Below, piece after piece: positions 15,101 to 23,386 of a stretch of 64,000 bases of DNA; the first letter of the stretch is position 1; each line of letters starts with the position of its first letter. The notes under the pieces were generated by a model. That model searched no databases and was not told the origin of the DNA. It saw only the letters and a list, made by a program, of their open reading frames with translations. The DNA comes from CBDCXF01 sp965223755 (GTDB lineage Bacteria > Acidobacteriota > Thermoanaerobaculia > Multivoradales > JAHEKO01). The stretch spans positions 1,178,001 to 1,242,000 of the forward strand of contig CBDCXF010000002.1 in assembly GCA_965223755.1 (NCBI GenBank). Direction: 5' to 3'. Position numbers and translations under genes: made by a program.

Positions 15101-15736
15101 TCAGAAGGAGTAGCGCAGGCCGAAACCGAAGTTGGAGACCTCGTAGTCGACGTCAGAGGTGACTGCGCCGGCGACATCCGACACCGTCAACGACAGGTCA
15201 TCGGCTGCGAGCCAACGGTAGTCCAGGAACAGGTCCCAGTCCTCGTTCAGCCCGATACCCAAACCGACGAGCATCTGGTAGGCGAGCGACGAATCTCCGT
15301 CGTTGAGCACGTTGGGGATCGGAGCCACTCCAAAGTCCTCGAAATCGACATCGGTGAAGCCGATGCCAGCGCCGAGGTAAGGCTCAACTCGACCGCCGCG
15401 ATTGAAGTCGTAGATCAGATTGCCCATCACTGAAGTGCTGGATGCCTCTCCGGTCGGGCCGGGAAGGGCGCTGCCTCCGAGAATGTGGTCCTCCACGTCA
15501 TCGTCTCGCATCGACAGTTCTCCCTCGATGCGTAGCCGTGAAGTGTCGTATCCCAGAAAGAGGCCGTAGGAACCGCCGCCGTCGAAGGTCGTCGTCACGG
15601 TGCCGAGCGCGGTTCCGAAGTCGGAGTCGTCGGTGTCGGCCATGCCGAAATAGGCACCCGCGTACCAGCCTTCCGCTTGGGCGACTGGGATTGCGACGAA
15701 CAACGCTGCGAACAACCAGGTCGTGATCTTTGTCAT
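15101..15736 (-). CDS. Outer-membrane beta-barrel protein
   Basis: A 211-residue protein with a signal peptide (WLFAALFVAIPVAQA) and the alternating pattern of a small eight-stranded barrel: EGWYAGAYFGMADTDD, YGLFLGYDTSRLRIEGELSM, VEPYLGAGIGFTDVDFEDF, WDLFLDYRWLAADDLSLTV, ending NFGFGLRYSF with the C-terminal Phe required for insertion by BAM. It resembles OmpA/OmpW-type porin-like proteins; ligand unknown. Its promoter region carries the element ATAAACGTTCA shared with the fasciclin and MerR genes, which suggests shared control. Confidence 0.88.
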   Translation of the reverse strand: MTKITTWLFAALFVAIPVAQAEGWYAGAYFGMADTDDSDFGTALGTVTTTFDGGGSYGLFLGYDTSRLRIEGELSMRDDDVEDHILGGSALPGPTGEASSTSVMGNLIYDFNRGGRVEPYLGAGIGFTDVDFEDFGVAPIPNVLNDGDSSLAYQMLVGLGIGLNEDWDLFLDYRWLAADDLSLTVSDVAGAVTSDVDYEVSNFGFGLRYSF

Positions 15737-15782
15737 TTTCTTGTTCTCCCTTGTTGAGTTTGCGTCAACTTGCAGTTGACAT

Positions 15783-15811
15783 TGAACGTTTATTCGTTCA
15801 CAATACGTTCA
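15783..15811 (-). promoter_or_regulatory. Triple CGTTCA-type element before the barrel gene
   Basis: The plus strand shows TGAACG-TTTATT-CGTTCA (15783-15800, a perfect inverted repeat) followed by another CGTTCA at 15806-15811, exactly 11 bp after the previous one. Read on the coding strand of the barrel gene, 15793-15783 is ATAAACGTTCA, identical to elements before the fasciclin and MerR genes. CarH-type regulators are known to bind tandem sites spaced by one helical turn; ECF sigma recognition is the alternative explanation. Confidence 0.6.
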
Positions 15812-15924
15812 TGGATTCACCCGGTGGTGGATTTTGCCGAAAACAGTAAATCCCATCTAGTCATATATAATTAAGTATCTTGCCGGGGGAATTTCAGTTG
15901 AATCCGCATGGACGCCATGATCGT
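15812..15924. other. Divergent intergenic spacer, A+T-rich
   Basis: No gene is seen between the barrel and fasciclin genes. An A+T-rich patch around 15865-15885 (CATATATAATTAAG) is a likely core-promoter area. Confidence 0.5.
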
Positions 15925-15966
15925 ATAAACGTTCAAAACGGCCAGAAAGAAGGCCAAAACGTTCAA
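15925..15966 (+). promoter_or_regulatory. Paired AAACGTTCAA elements before the fasciclin gene
   Basis: ATAAACGTTCA lies at 15925-15935 and the core AAACGTTCAA recurs at 15957-15966, 30 bp apart, about three helical turns. Between them is the dyad GGCC-AGAAAGAA-GGCC. The first copy is 51 bp before the ATG, a distance similar to that seen for the barrel gene (46 bp). Confidence 0.6.
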
Positions 15967-15986
15967 CTCCAAGGGAGAACAGGAAA

Positions 15987-16478
15987 ATGAAGATCAACAG
16001 CCGTATCTTGACCCTCGCCGTAGCCGCCGCAGTTCTGGTGGCGTTTGCGGTGCCAGCCGTTGCCGGCAGCTATAAGAAGGACAAGGACATCGTCGACACC
16101 GCCGTAGCCGCGGGTTCATTCGAAACACTGGTGGCCGCGGTGCAGGCCGCCGGCCTGGTCGACACCCTCAAGGGCGATGGCCCGTTCACCGTCTTTGCGC
16201 CGACCGATGATGCGTTCGCCAAGTTACCGGAAGGCACCGTGGAAGGTCTGTTGGAAGATCCGGAAGCACTCGCCGGCATCCTCACCTACCACGTGGTTCC
16301 CGGGAAGCTGATGGCCTCTGACGTTGTCGCCGCCGCCAGCCTCGACACCGTGCAGGGTGGCTCGCTCGCCATCGACACCAGTGACGGTGCTCGCATCGGC
16401 AACGCTGCCATCGTCAAGACCGACATCGAGACCAGCAACGGTGTCATCCACGTCATCGATGCGGTCCTACTTCCGTAG
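15987..16478 (+). CDS. Secreted fasciclin (FAS1) domain protein
   Basis: A 163-residue secreted protein: signal peptide (ILTLAVAAAVLVAFAVPAVAG) followed by a single FAS1 domain. The two conserved boxes are present: FTVFAPTDDAFAKLP (H1 box region) and NGVIHVIDAVLLP (H2), with the YH motif in ILTYHVVPG. FAS1 proteins act in adhesion and occur in bacteria in surface or light-stress loci. A ribosome site (GGGAGAA) precedes the ATG. It sits between the divergent barrel gene and the ECF sigma/MerR pair and shares their upstream element. Confidence 0.95.
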   Translation: MKINSRILTLAVAAAVLVAFAVPAVAGSYKKDKDIVDTAVAAGSFETLVAAVQAAGLVDTLKGDGPFTVFAPTDDAFAKLPEGTVEGLLEDPEALAGILTYHVVPGKLMASDVVAAASLDTVQGGSLAIDTSDGARIGNAAIVKTDIETSNGVIHVIDAVLLP

Positions 16479-16492
16479 GACTCGTCCACTCA

Positions 16493-16523
16493 GTGGGGCC
16501 GGGGAGTCCCGGCCCCACTTTTC
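16493..16523 (+). terminator. Intrinsic terminator of the fasciclin gene
   Basis: Perfect 11-bp stem GTGGGGCCGGG/CCCGGCCCCAC with loop GAGT, followed by TTTTCTCTT, 15 bp after the fasciclin stop. It separates the fasciclin transcript from the sigma-factor gene. Confidence 0.95.
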
Positions 16524-16556
16524 TCTTCAGCGATAACGCCAGAAACGAAACGCCAA

Positions 16557-16600
16557 TAACACGAGCCTGACCGTTAACACGAGACTGACCGTTAACACGA
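16557..16600. repeat. 18-bp tandem repeat before the ECF sigma gene
   Basis: TAACACGAGCCTGACCGT (16557-16574) is repeated with one change at 16575-16592 and partly a third time (TAACACGAGACC, 16593-). It lies 20-60 bp before the sigma-factor start, where an operator could be expected, but it could also be neutral sequence. Confidence 0.7.
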
Positions 16601-16619
16601 GACCGAGAGGTAAGACCAA

Positions 16620-17165
16620 ATGAAACAACCGATTCTGCCGCGGGTTGCAAAAGGGGAAGAGGGAGCCGCCGAGGAACTCGTGGATCGCTACAGCCGAATA
16701 CTGCGTTGGCTGGCCAGCCAACACTCTGGAGTGGATGTTGACGACGCGGTGCAAGAGATTCTCTTGACCCTGTGGCAAAACGCCGACAAATACGATCCGG
16801 AGAAAAGCGCCGAATCGACCTTCGTGAGCACTGTCGCGCGGCGCAAGCTCATTGACCGTCATCGCCGGCGCACCCGCCGTCCCATAACCCAAGACATCGA
16901 CGCTGTGCCCGAGAAGTCGGTTGGCTTTCACCCCGATGTCGAGCAGGCCGCCGAAGTGTCCCTAGCGCTCGACGCCATGGAATCCCTCCGGCCCGCTCAG
17001 CGGTCGGTCCTGCGCCTATCGGTCCTCGAAGGGCTCAACCAGCGCGAAATTGCCAACCGATTGGAAATGCCGTTGGGCACAGTCAAGACTCACATCCGCC
17101 GCGGACTGATCGAAATGCGAGAACTGTTGGTCAACGGACCGGCAGCACGGGCGATGGCTGCCTGA
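16620..17165 (+). CDS. ECF-type RNA polymerase sigma factor
   Basis: A 181-residue ECF sigma factor with region 2 (ELVDRYSRILRWLASQHSG, then VDDAVQEILLTLWQNADKYD and STFVSTVARRKLIDRHRR) and region 4 (LRPAQRSVLRLSVLEGLNQR followed by EIANRLEMPLGTVKTHIRRG). It directs RNA polymerase to a small regulon. No anti-sigma gene follows; instead a MerR protein with a cobalamin-type domain is 81 bp downstream, recalling the LitR-LitS arrangement in which a light/B12 sensor controls an ECF sigma. The TGA stop is the start of the ATAAACGTTCA element. Confidence 0.93.
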   Translation: MKQPILPRVAKGEEGAAEELVDRYSRILRWLASQHSGVDVDDAVQEILLTLWQNADKYDPEKSAESTFVSTVARRKLIDRHRRRTRRPITQDIDAVPEKSVGFHPDVEQAAEVSLALDAMESLRPAQRSVLRLSVLEGLNQREIANRLEMPLGTVKTHIRRGLIEMRELLVNGPAARAMAA

Positions 17166-17175
17166 TAAACGTTCA
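17165..17175 (+). promoter_or_regulatory. ATAAACGTTCA element before the MerR gene
   Basis: An exact copy of the 11-bp element found before the barrel and fasciclin genes, in the same orientation relative to the gene, 71 bp before the MerR start and overlapping the end of the sigma-factor gene. Confidence 0.6.
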
Positions 17176-17246
17176 CAACGCCAATTCGGTACACATAAAG
17201 AAGCGCTACGGGCAATGAATTTGGGCGAGAAAGGGAAGGCAAAAAC

Positions 17247-18194
17247 ATGGCGAATGGGAAAAGTGCTAATTTGCGGGAATCGGTCAGAACGACCGCCAAC
17301 CCGATCTCAGCGATGAAAGACTTTCTCACCCCGCGCGAACTTGCCCAGGCCGTCGGCGCCAGTGAGTCTTCGGTCAAACGCTGGGTTGACGACGGTTCCA
17401 TCCGAGCGACCAAGACCTCCGGCGGACACCGGCGCATTCCGATTGGCGAAGTGGTCCGTTTCATTCGCTCGTCGCAGGCGGTGTTGGTACGGCCGGATCT
17501 GCTCGGGCTTTACGACGTGGCCGCCATCGACAGCGCGCTCGGCGGAGACGAGGCAGAGGCGCTTTTCGAATTCTTGAAAGCGGGCGAGGCGGAGAAAGCC
17601 AAAGGGCTGATCCTCACCCAGTACATGAACGGATCGAGCGTGGCGCAGATCTTCGACGACACCTTGCGCACCGCGATGTCCGACATCGGTGAATTGTGGG
17701 GTCACGATGAGGAGGGCATCTTCGTCGAACACCGCGCCACCGAGATCGCGATCCAGGCGGTGATGCGCCTGCGCAGCGTTCTCGCCAACGGACCGAGGCG
17801 TGCCACCGCCGTCGGTGGCTCGGTCCCGGGAGACATCTACCGATTGCCGACCTTGTGCGCGGCCACTGTCCTCGAAGCCGCCGGCCTCGAGGCCGTCAAC
17901 CTGGGTCCCAACATTCCTCTGCCGTCGCTCGAGCTGGCGGTCGATCGCCTCGGCGTCAGTTTGGTGTGGCTGAGCGTCAGCACCCGCAAGCTTCCGGACA
18001 AACTCGGCGACGACATTCGCCGCTTCGCCGACGGCCTCGCCGGTCGCGGCATTCCCGTTGTGGTTGGGGGCCGCAGCGTCAAAGCCCTCAAACTGCGCTC
18101 GGCCGGAAACCTGCGCGCCGGCGGATCCATGGCTGAGCTGGAAGCGATCGCCCTGGGGATGCAGTTCTCGGTGCACGGAGATCGACCGAACTAA
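17247..18194 (+). CDS. MerR-family regulator with CarH/LitR-like cobalamin-type domain
   Basis: A 315-residue regulator: MerR-type HTH at about residues 26-62 (FLTPRELAQAVGASESSVKR, then the wing GGHRRIP), a helical bundle, and a C-terminal B12-binding-like Rossmann domain (ATVLEAAGLEAVNLGPNIPL). The W-x9-EH signature of CarH photoreceptors is present (W151, E161, H162). However, where CarH has the E/DxHxxG motif whose His is the lower cobalt ligand, this protein reads GDIYRLP, with Tyr198 in place of His. The residue after W151 is Gly rather than the His that captures cobalt after light. So the fold and gene context match LitR/CarH, but classical B12 photochemistry looks unlikely. Expected target: the CGTTCA sites nearby. 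Confidence 0.88.
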   Translation: MANGKSANLRESVRTTANPISAMKDFLTPRELAQAVGASESSVKRWVDDGSIRATKTSGGHRRIPIGEVVRFIRSSQAVLVRPDLLGLYDVAAIDSALGGDEAEALFEFLKAGEAEKAKGLILTQYMNGSSVAQIFDDTLRTAMSDIGELWGHDEEGIFVEHRATEIAIQAVMRLRSVLANGPRRATAVGGSVPGDIYRLPTLCAATVLEAAGLEAVNLGPNIPLPSLELAVDRLGVSLVWLSVSTRKLPDKLGDDIRRFADGLAGRGIPVVVGGRSVKALKLRSAGNLRAGGSMAELEAIALGMQFSVHGDRPN

Positions 18195-18210
18195 GCCTCA
18201 GAACGACTTC

Positions 18211-18666
18211 ATGGCCGCAGAAACCACGACGATCAAGGCATCGGTTCGCACCGCCTTTGCTGTCTTGGTTGCCGTTCAGGCCACCCATTCCATTGAAGAG
18301 GCCGCCACCCGCCTGTGGGAGGTGTGGGGCCCTGCGGCCGCCGTCAGCCGATTCGTCGGCGACCTCTTCGGGGCGGGGTTGCCGGGGGGATTCGCGATCG
18401 TCAATTCGGCCTTCGTCCTGTTCGGTTTTTGGTGTTACTTATTTCGCGTCCGCGCTTCGGCGCCATCCGCGGTCGGCTTCCTTTGGCTTTGGACCCTGAT
18501 TGCGTTGGCCAACGGCATTTTTCACTCCTGGATGGCACTCGATAGGGGAGGCTACTTTCCAGGAGTTGTGACCGCGCCATTTCTGGCGATAACTGCGCTG
18601 TATCTCGCCGGCCAATTGATCACTGGCTCCTGGATTCATGCGGATCCAGAAGCCGCCGCGCCATAA
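18211..18666 (+). CDS. HXXEE-type membrane protein
   Basis: A 151-residue membrane protein with four hydrophobic segments. The N-terminal region carries HSIEE followed by a helix, the His-x-x-Glu-Glu motif of the HXXEE family, whose function is unknown. I chose the ATG at 18211 (MAAETTTIKASVRTAF) because upstream codons overlap the MerR gene in another frame. It follows the MerR gene by 16 bp and is probably cotranscribed. Confidence 0.75.
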   Translation: MAAETTTIKASVRTAFAVLVAVQATHSIEEAATRLWEVWGPAAAVSRFVGDLFGAGLPGGFAIVNSAFVLFGFWCYLFRVRASAPSAVGFLWLWTLIALANGIFHSWMALDRGGYFPGVVTAPFLAITALYLAGQLITGSWIHADPEAAAP

Positions 18667-18690
18667 ACGAGGAGCCGCCAAACTCAGGAG

Positions 18691-19392
18691 TCACGCTCTT
18701 CGACCGTCTCGCAAAACGTGGGCGAAATCCTGAAAACCGATGAATTTGATGCTCCAGAAGACCGTCAAGGCGATGAAGAACCGCGAATCGAACAGCCACA
18801 GAAACAGGGGCGAGGCTGAATAGAAGCAGCGCACCGCCAAGGTGTAGCGATTCGAGGCTCGGTTGACCAAGGCCGAGAAGTAATCGACCGGAGGACCTTC
18901 CCGTTCGGCGATCAACTTCGGATCAGCGCCGATGACCAAATTGAAGTGCCCCAAATGGCGTAGTGATGTCATGCAATAGGAAAACGCCACCGCGAAGACG
19001 ACGATCAGCAGAAACAATTTAACTGCCTGCGCATCCGGATGCTGTGCCCATTCGCCGGGTTCGACGATTGCCTCGGTGAACTGAGGCGACCGGATCAGCA
19101 CATTCGCTGTCACCCCCATCAAGATCAGCGCCGAAGACGCCAACAGCGAATTGACCATGGTCAGGTTGCGGGTTTGCTGAGCCGCGGCAATGACGTCGTG
19201 CCGTTCGAGTAAGCCCTCGATCCAAGACCGCCGGAAAGCGTCTACCCGCGCCTTGGCGGAGTGGCGCGGGAACAGTCGAATCAGCGTCGGGTAGAGGGCG
19301 TGGTAGATCGGAAAAACCAGCAGAAATAAGACGAAGCCGATGGCATCCACTGGATCTTCAAAGAGGATGAGCCATTCCAAGGTGGTGCGCAT
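18691..19392 (-). CDS. DUF599-like membrane protein
   Basis: A 233-residue membrane protein with about four segments: DAIGFVLFLLVFPIYHALYP, SLLASSALILMGVTANVLI, AVKLFLLIVVFAVAFSYCMT and a C-terminal pair around PLFLWLFDSRFFIALTVFW. The conserved R..W..G.......AAQQTRNLTM stretch is typical of DUF599 (YuaK-like) proteins of unknown function. It converges with the HXXEE gene and stands alone. Confidence 0.75.
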   Translation of the reverse strand: MRTTLEWLILFEDPVDAIGFVLFLLVFPIYHALYPTLIRLFPRHSAKARVDAFRRSWIEGLLERHDVIAAAQQTRNLTMVNSLLASSALILMGVTANVLIRSPQFTEAIVEPGEWAQHPDAQAVKLFLLIVVFAVAFSYCMTSLRHLGHFNLVIGADPKLIAEREGPPVDYFSALVNRASNRYTLAVRCFYSASPLFLWLFDSRFFIALTVFWSIKFIGFQDFAHVLRDGRRA

Positions 19393-19557
19393 CGAAACAG
19401 TCTAATGGAGTGACACCAGCCGCTTTCAGGAAGGGACTGCGAAGTACGGGTCTGTTTCGAGTGTGGATTGCGGCTGAAGTTGCCAGCGTGTATCCTCACT
19501 GCAAGCTATTCATCACCGGGGCGGAGCGTGGGTGACGACTAGAAAGGGAGTGTCTTC

Positions 19558-20517
19558 ATGCCGACGATTGTTTGTCAGGACTTTGCCGATGGTGCAGCAG
19601 AGGAGTATTGGACCGAGGAAAGAATGGCCGAGGCGCAGCCGGTACCGGTCCCTCCGTCCGGGCTGCCGACCGCGATGGACGGTGACGGAGCCGCGACCAC
19701 CGATGTGGCCGCAGATATGGTTGTTCCAGCCGGAATGCCGGATTCAATAGAGCCTCGACCCGTTGAGCCGTCTGCGGTCTCGCCAGGCGTCCCTCAACCG
19801 GCCCCCAACCCACCCGAGTACCACGTGCCGTTTTGGAATTGCGGCAAGTTGTTTTTCAGCAATCAGGCTGGACAGAACTTCCAGTGTTCGGCTTCTTTTG
19901 TCGCCAGCCCCAACCTCCTGATGACGGCCGCCCATTGCATCATCGACCTCCGAACCGGAGCTTGGAACAAGAATTTCAAGTTCGTTCGGGCCTATGCTGG
20001 CAGCAGCAGCGGGCCGCAAGTGGTCTATCCCAAGAGGATCTGCATGTACCAAGAGGTCTTCGCCAACAACAGATTCAATGCTCTTTATGATTATGCGTTC
20101 GCGAGCACCTATCAGGCCAGCGGCGCGGGTTGGTTAGGATTTTGCCTGCCGCCGGCGGTGGGCAGCACCATCACCAATGTCGGTTATCCGGCCTGCTTTG
20201 GCGGCGACCCGCTCAACCCCGATTGCGTGGGTGGCGGCGGACGAATCCCCAACCCCAGCGACTGGATGTACTGGGTCAACGGTCAATTGGGGTCGCCGAC
20301 CGGCAAGGGAATGAGCCAAATGCTGCAGAACCCGATGCAGCGAGGCAACAGCGGCGGACCCTGGATCTATAAATTCAGCACCGAGACCAGCGCTGGCGGC
20401 AACAACATGGCGATGGGACTGACGTCCTTAGGGTCCTCGCCGAACTCGAATGACGGCCCACCATTCAACATGGATACCTACAACCTGCTGATGCACGTTC
20501 TGCAGGGCGCCGGCTGA
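19558..20517 (+). CDS. Trypsin-like (S1/V8-type) serine protease
   Basis: A 319-residue protease. The catalytic triad is visible: His126 in LMTAAHC, Asp178 in YDYAFAS and Ser265 in RGNSGGPW. The first 90 residues are Pro/Ala/Glu-rich and resemble a propeptide; there is no clear signal peptide, so export would need another route. Spacing and the short core resemble bacterial glutamyl endopeptidase-like enzymes more than digestive trypsins. A ribosome site (AAAGGGAG) precedes the ATG. Confidence 0.88.
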   Translation: MPTIVCQDFADGAAEEYWTEERMAEAQPVPVPPSGLPTAMDGDGAATTDVAADMVVPAGMPDSIEPRPVEPSAVSPGVPQPAPNPPEYHVPFWNCGKLFFSNQAGQNFQCSASFVASPNLLMTAAHCIIDLRTGAWNKNFKFVRAYAGSSSGPQVVYPKRICMYQEVFANNRFNALYDYAFASTYQASGAGWLGFCLPPAVGSTITNVGYPACFGGDPLNPDCVGGGGRIPNPSDWMYWVNGQLGSPTGKGMSQMLQNPMQRGNSGGPWIYKFSTETSAGGNNMAMGLTSLGSSPNSNDGPPFNMDTYNLLMHVLQGAG

Positions 20518-20534
20518 GCGCGCCGGCGGTCTTT
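20508..20534 (+). terminator. Probable terminator of the protease gene
   Basis: Stem CGCCGGC/GCCGGCG (20508-20514 with 20522-20528) followed by GTCTTTT. The protease stop codon lies in the loop. Confidence 0.5.
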
Positions 20535-20551
20535 TGGTGAGCGCCTGTCGG

Positions 20552-21196
20552 CTACTGTCCGCCGCGCACCGGCCATACGTAACCGGCGCTCGACTTCAAG
20601 AAGGTCTGAACCGTGCCGACCAGCAGGGCTACCGTCCACGCCTGGTCCAAGGAATTGGCGTCCGAGTTGGCTGCCCAGTAGCCTGAAGCCTCGACGTCGA
20701 TAAAGCTGCTCGGCCCGATCTTCCAGCAATCAGTGCCGGCGTCGTTGGTGATGGTGGGTGCGTCCACGGCGCCGGTGCAGTTGGGGTCGCCGTTCAACCC
20801 CAGTGCGTTGGCGATCATGGCCTCCCACTCGTCGATCGTCGGCAGACGCCATTCGCCCGGAGACGAGCCGTCCGAAAGCCCGCAGTCTTGCCCCGCGGCC
20901 GCCGAACCTGCCGGGATATCCGACAAGGTGGCCACCAGGTCGAGAGCGTCCTGCCACTCCGCTACCCCAAAGCAACTGGCATCCTGAAGCCACACCAAGC
21001 CGCTGCGGTTGTCGGTCACCGTACCGTTGCCGCAGTCGACGTAGACGTTGCCGCTGTCGTCCGGACACGAAGCATCGGCGGTTTGCAGGGCGACGAGGCC
21101 ATCTCCCGCCTGAGCCTGTTGCGCCAGGAGCGCCAGAAGGATCCCGGCCGAGAACCCGAGGACGGTCGATCTCATGAGTGCAAGTTTATTCCTCAA
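20552..21196 (-). CDS. Secreted DUF1566 (Lcl-type) protein
   Basis: A 214-residue exported protein. After a signal peptide (VLGFSAGILLALLAQQAQAG) it shows the DUF1566 pattern: VDCGNGTVTDNRSGLVWLQD, WQDALDLVATL, GEWRLPTIDEWEAMI, YWAANSDANSLDQAWTVALL and the closing AGYVWPVRGGQ. Such proteins are surface-exposed and of unknown function. The start may be the ATG at 21196 or, equally, the one at 21175, which gives a more compact signal peptide. Confidence 0.85.
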   Translation of the reverse strand: MRNKLALMRSTVLGFSAGILLALLAQQAQAGDGLVALQTADASCPDDSGNVYVDCGNGTVTDNRSGLVWLQDASCFGVAEWQDALDLVATLSDIPAGSAAAGQDCGLSDGSSPGEWRLPTIDEWEAMIANALGLNGDPNCTGAVDAPTITNDAGTDCWKIGPSSFIDVEASGYWAANSDANSLDQAWTVALLVGTVQTFLKSSAGYVWPVRGGQ

Positions 21197-21327
21197 CGGG
21201 CCGCCGTCGCATCTGTTTCCGCAATTGGAGTGGAACGGAGAGCAGAAAAATCCGTAGTCATTTCTGTGAGGGCGGCTACTTTTCTAGAGGGAGGGGTCGG
21301 CGCCGAAGCGTACACGAAGGAGACACT

Positions 21328-22203
21328 GTGCTTGCAATTAAGTCGGTTTCAAAACGATACAAGGCGGGGAACTTTGGCGTCCGCCATCTGAACCTCGAGG
21401 TGGAGAACGGCGTCTTAGGTCTTCTGGGACCGAATGGGGCGGGGAAAACGACCCTGATGCAGATGATCTCGACAGTCACCAAGCCGACCGGTGGAAAAAT
21501 CTCGTTCGGTGACATCGATGTAATCCGAGACCCGCAAAACCTGCGTCAGTGTCTCGGTTACTTGCCACAGGACTTCGGTACCTACGGAGCTCTGTCGGCA
21601 CGCGAGCACTTGGAGTACTTTGCCGCGCTCAAGGGCGTCTACGATCGAAGCCGAATCGACGAGATGCTGGAGTTGGTGAATCTCCACACCGTCGCCGGAC
21701 GCGCAGTCGAAGGCTTTTCGGGAGGAATGAGGCAACGGCTAGGAATTGCCCAGGCGTTGATCAACCAGCCGCGACTGGTGATCGTCGATGAGCCGACGGC
21801 GGGCCTCGATCCGGAGGAACGCCTGCGTTTTCGCAACCTGTTGGGCGACATCGGCGCCGACCGGTTGGTCATCCTTTCCACCCATGTGGTGTCGGATGTC
21901 GAATCGGTGGCCAGCAGTATTGCGGTACTGAATGATGGCCAACTGGTGGTTCACGATCGGCCGGAGCGCCTGGTCGCGGCGGCGGAGGGCCAGGTGTGGG
22001 AACTCGTGGCACCGAGTTCTGAGTACCAGGCGTTGCGCAAGCGCTATGCCGTTTCCCGTGCCACGACGCGCGGAGGCCAGGTGCATCTTCGGGTGGTTGG
22101 ACAACTGTCCGACCAGGCGTCGGTCACAGCGGTACGCCCGACTTTGGAAGATGCTTACCTTTGGTTGATCAGCCAGCAGCGCCAGGAGGTGGCGGCGCAA
22201 TGA
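21328..22203 (+). CDS. ABC transporter ATP-binding protein
   Basis: A 291-residue ATPase: Walker A GPNGAGKTTLMQ, Q-loop GYLPQDFGTYG, signature FSGGMRQRLGIAQAL, Walker B LVIVDEPTAGLD and the switch His in LSTHVVSDVE. The C-terminal 80 residues are an accessory region as in multidrug/bacitracin-type or gliding-type exporters. The start is the GTG at 21328 with AAGGAG upstream; earlier in-frame codons run into the divergent DUF1566 promoter. It is coupled to the permease by ATGA overlap. Since the permease is disrupted, this ATPase probably lacks its partner in this strain. Confidence 0.93.
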   Translation: MLAIKSVSKRYKAGNFGVRHLNLEVENGVLGLLGPNGAGKTTLMQMISTVTKPTGGKISFGDIDVIRDPQNLRQCLGYLPQDFGTYGALSAREHLEYFAALKGVYDRSRIDEMLELVNLHTVAGRAVEGFSGGMRQRLGIAQALINQPRLVIVDEPTAGLDPEERLRFRNLLGDIGADRLVILSTHVVSDVESVASSIAVLNDGQLVVHDRPERLVAAAEGQVWELVAPSSEYQALRKRYAVSRATTRGGQVHLRVVGQLSDQASVTAVRPTLEDAYLWLISQQRQEVAAQ

Positions 22204-23386
22204 GTGGCTCGTTGAGCGACCCAGTGAGCGACCCAGTGCGACGGATCAGCGCCATTGTGCGAACCGACCTGCGCATTCGCTCACGCCGGATGTCGACCCT
22301 GGTGTCCTTTCTGGCCATCTGCTTTCTCGCCTATCTGTGGGTTCCAGATCCCAAGTCGGGAATGGCTTTGATGGTGGTGGAGGGACAGCGAGCCTTCTAC
22401 AACTCTGAGGCCATGGCGTTGGCCACCGCGCTCTTGGGTTCTCTCTGTTTTGGGCTCTTCGGCTACTACCTGGTGAGCCATTCTTTGACTCTGGACGCGC
22501 GTACACGCTGCGGGTTCGTGATTGCGTCGACTCCGGTTCGCAACGGTGAGTACTTGCTGGCCAAATTGTTGGGCAACGTCTGTTTCCTGATGCTCCTCGC
22601 CGTGGGATACATGGCCAGTTCGATGGCGATGCAGTTGGTGCGCGGGGCAACACCGATTGAACCGAGGATCTACTTGGTCCAGTACGGCTTGCTACTTCCG
22701 GCCATGATCTTTTTTATCTCGGCGGTCGCGATCCTGTTCGAATCCTTGCCCTTTCTCTCCGGCAAGCTGGGAGACGTCGTCTATTTCTTCTTCTGGGGCT
22801 CGTTGTTGATTGTTCCGGTGATCGTGTCTTTGACAGGTGCGGCGGGCACGCTTGCCTCCTACTTCGACATCACAGGAATGGCGCTCGCCCTTCAACAACT
22901 GACCGCTCAGACTGGGAGCACCGAAGTCTCGATCGGCGCCACCCGCTTTGATCCAGCCGCGGGAGTCTTCATCTTCGAGAACATGACGCTACCTCCTGGA
23001 TGGCTCGCTGGCCGGCTCGTTTCTTTATTCGCATGGGTACCGGTCTTCTTGCTAGCCGTGGCGGCCTTCCATCGATTCGACCCGGCGCGGAGAACAGGTG
23101 CCGCCAAAGCCCAGCGCCGTGGCTACCTTCAACCCCTCAATCGACTGGTCCGGCCGTTAGTTGGCGCGGTGGTGCGGGTCGCTAGGTCTAATACCAAAGG
23201 AAGCCGCCCCTCGTTCCTCCGAGCCGCGACAACAGATGCGTCCCTGACCTTGTTGCTCAATCCGGTTGTGACGGTCGTGCTTGCGGGCTTGGCAGTCGTG
23301 GCCGCGGTGATCCCGGTCTCCGCCTATTCCTGGTTGCTGCCGCTCGTGTACGCGCTCATCGGGATGATGATCGCTGGGGTCTCGAG

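Noticed and set aside
16557..16600. 18-bp repeats as a CRISPR-like array
   Set aside because: Tandem without spacers; more likely an operator or simple repeat.
17307..18176. 289-codon frame antisense to the MerR gene
   Set aside because: No recognisable domains; antisense shadow of the MerR/B12-type protein.
20730..21177. Several Arg/Pro-rich frames opposite the DUF1566 gene
   Set aside because: Shadow frames; the minus strand encodes a clean secreted DUF1566 protein.
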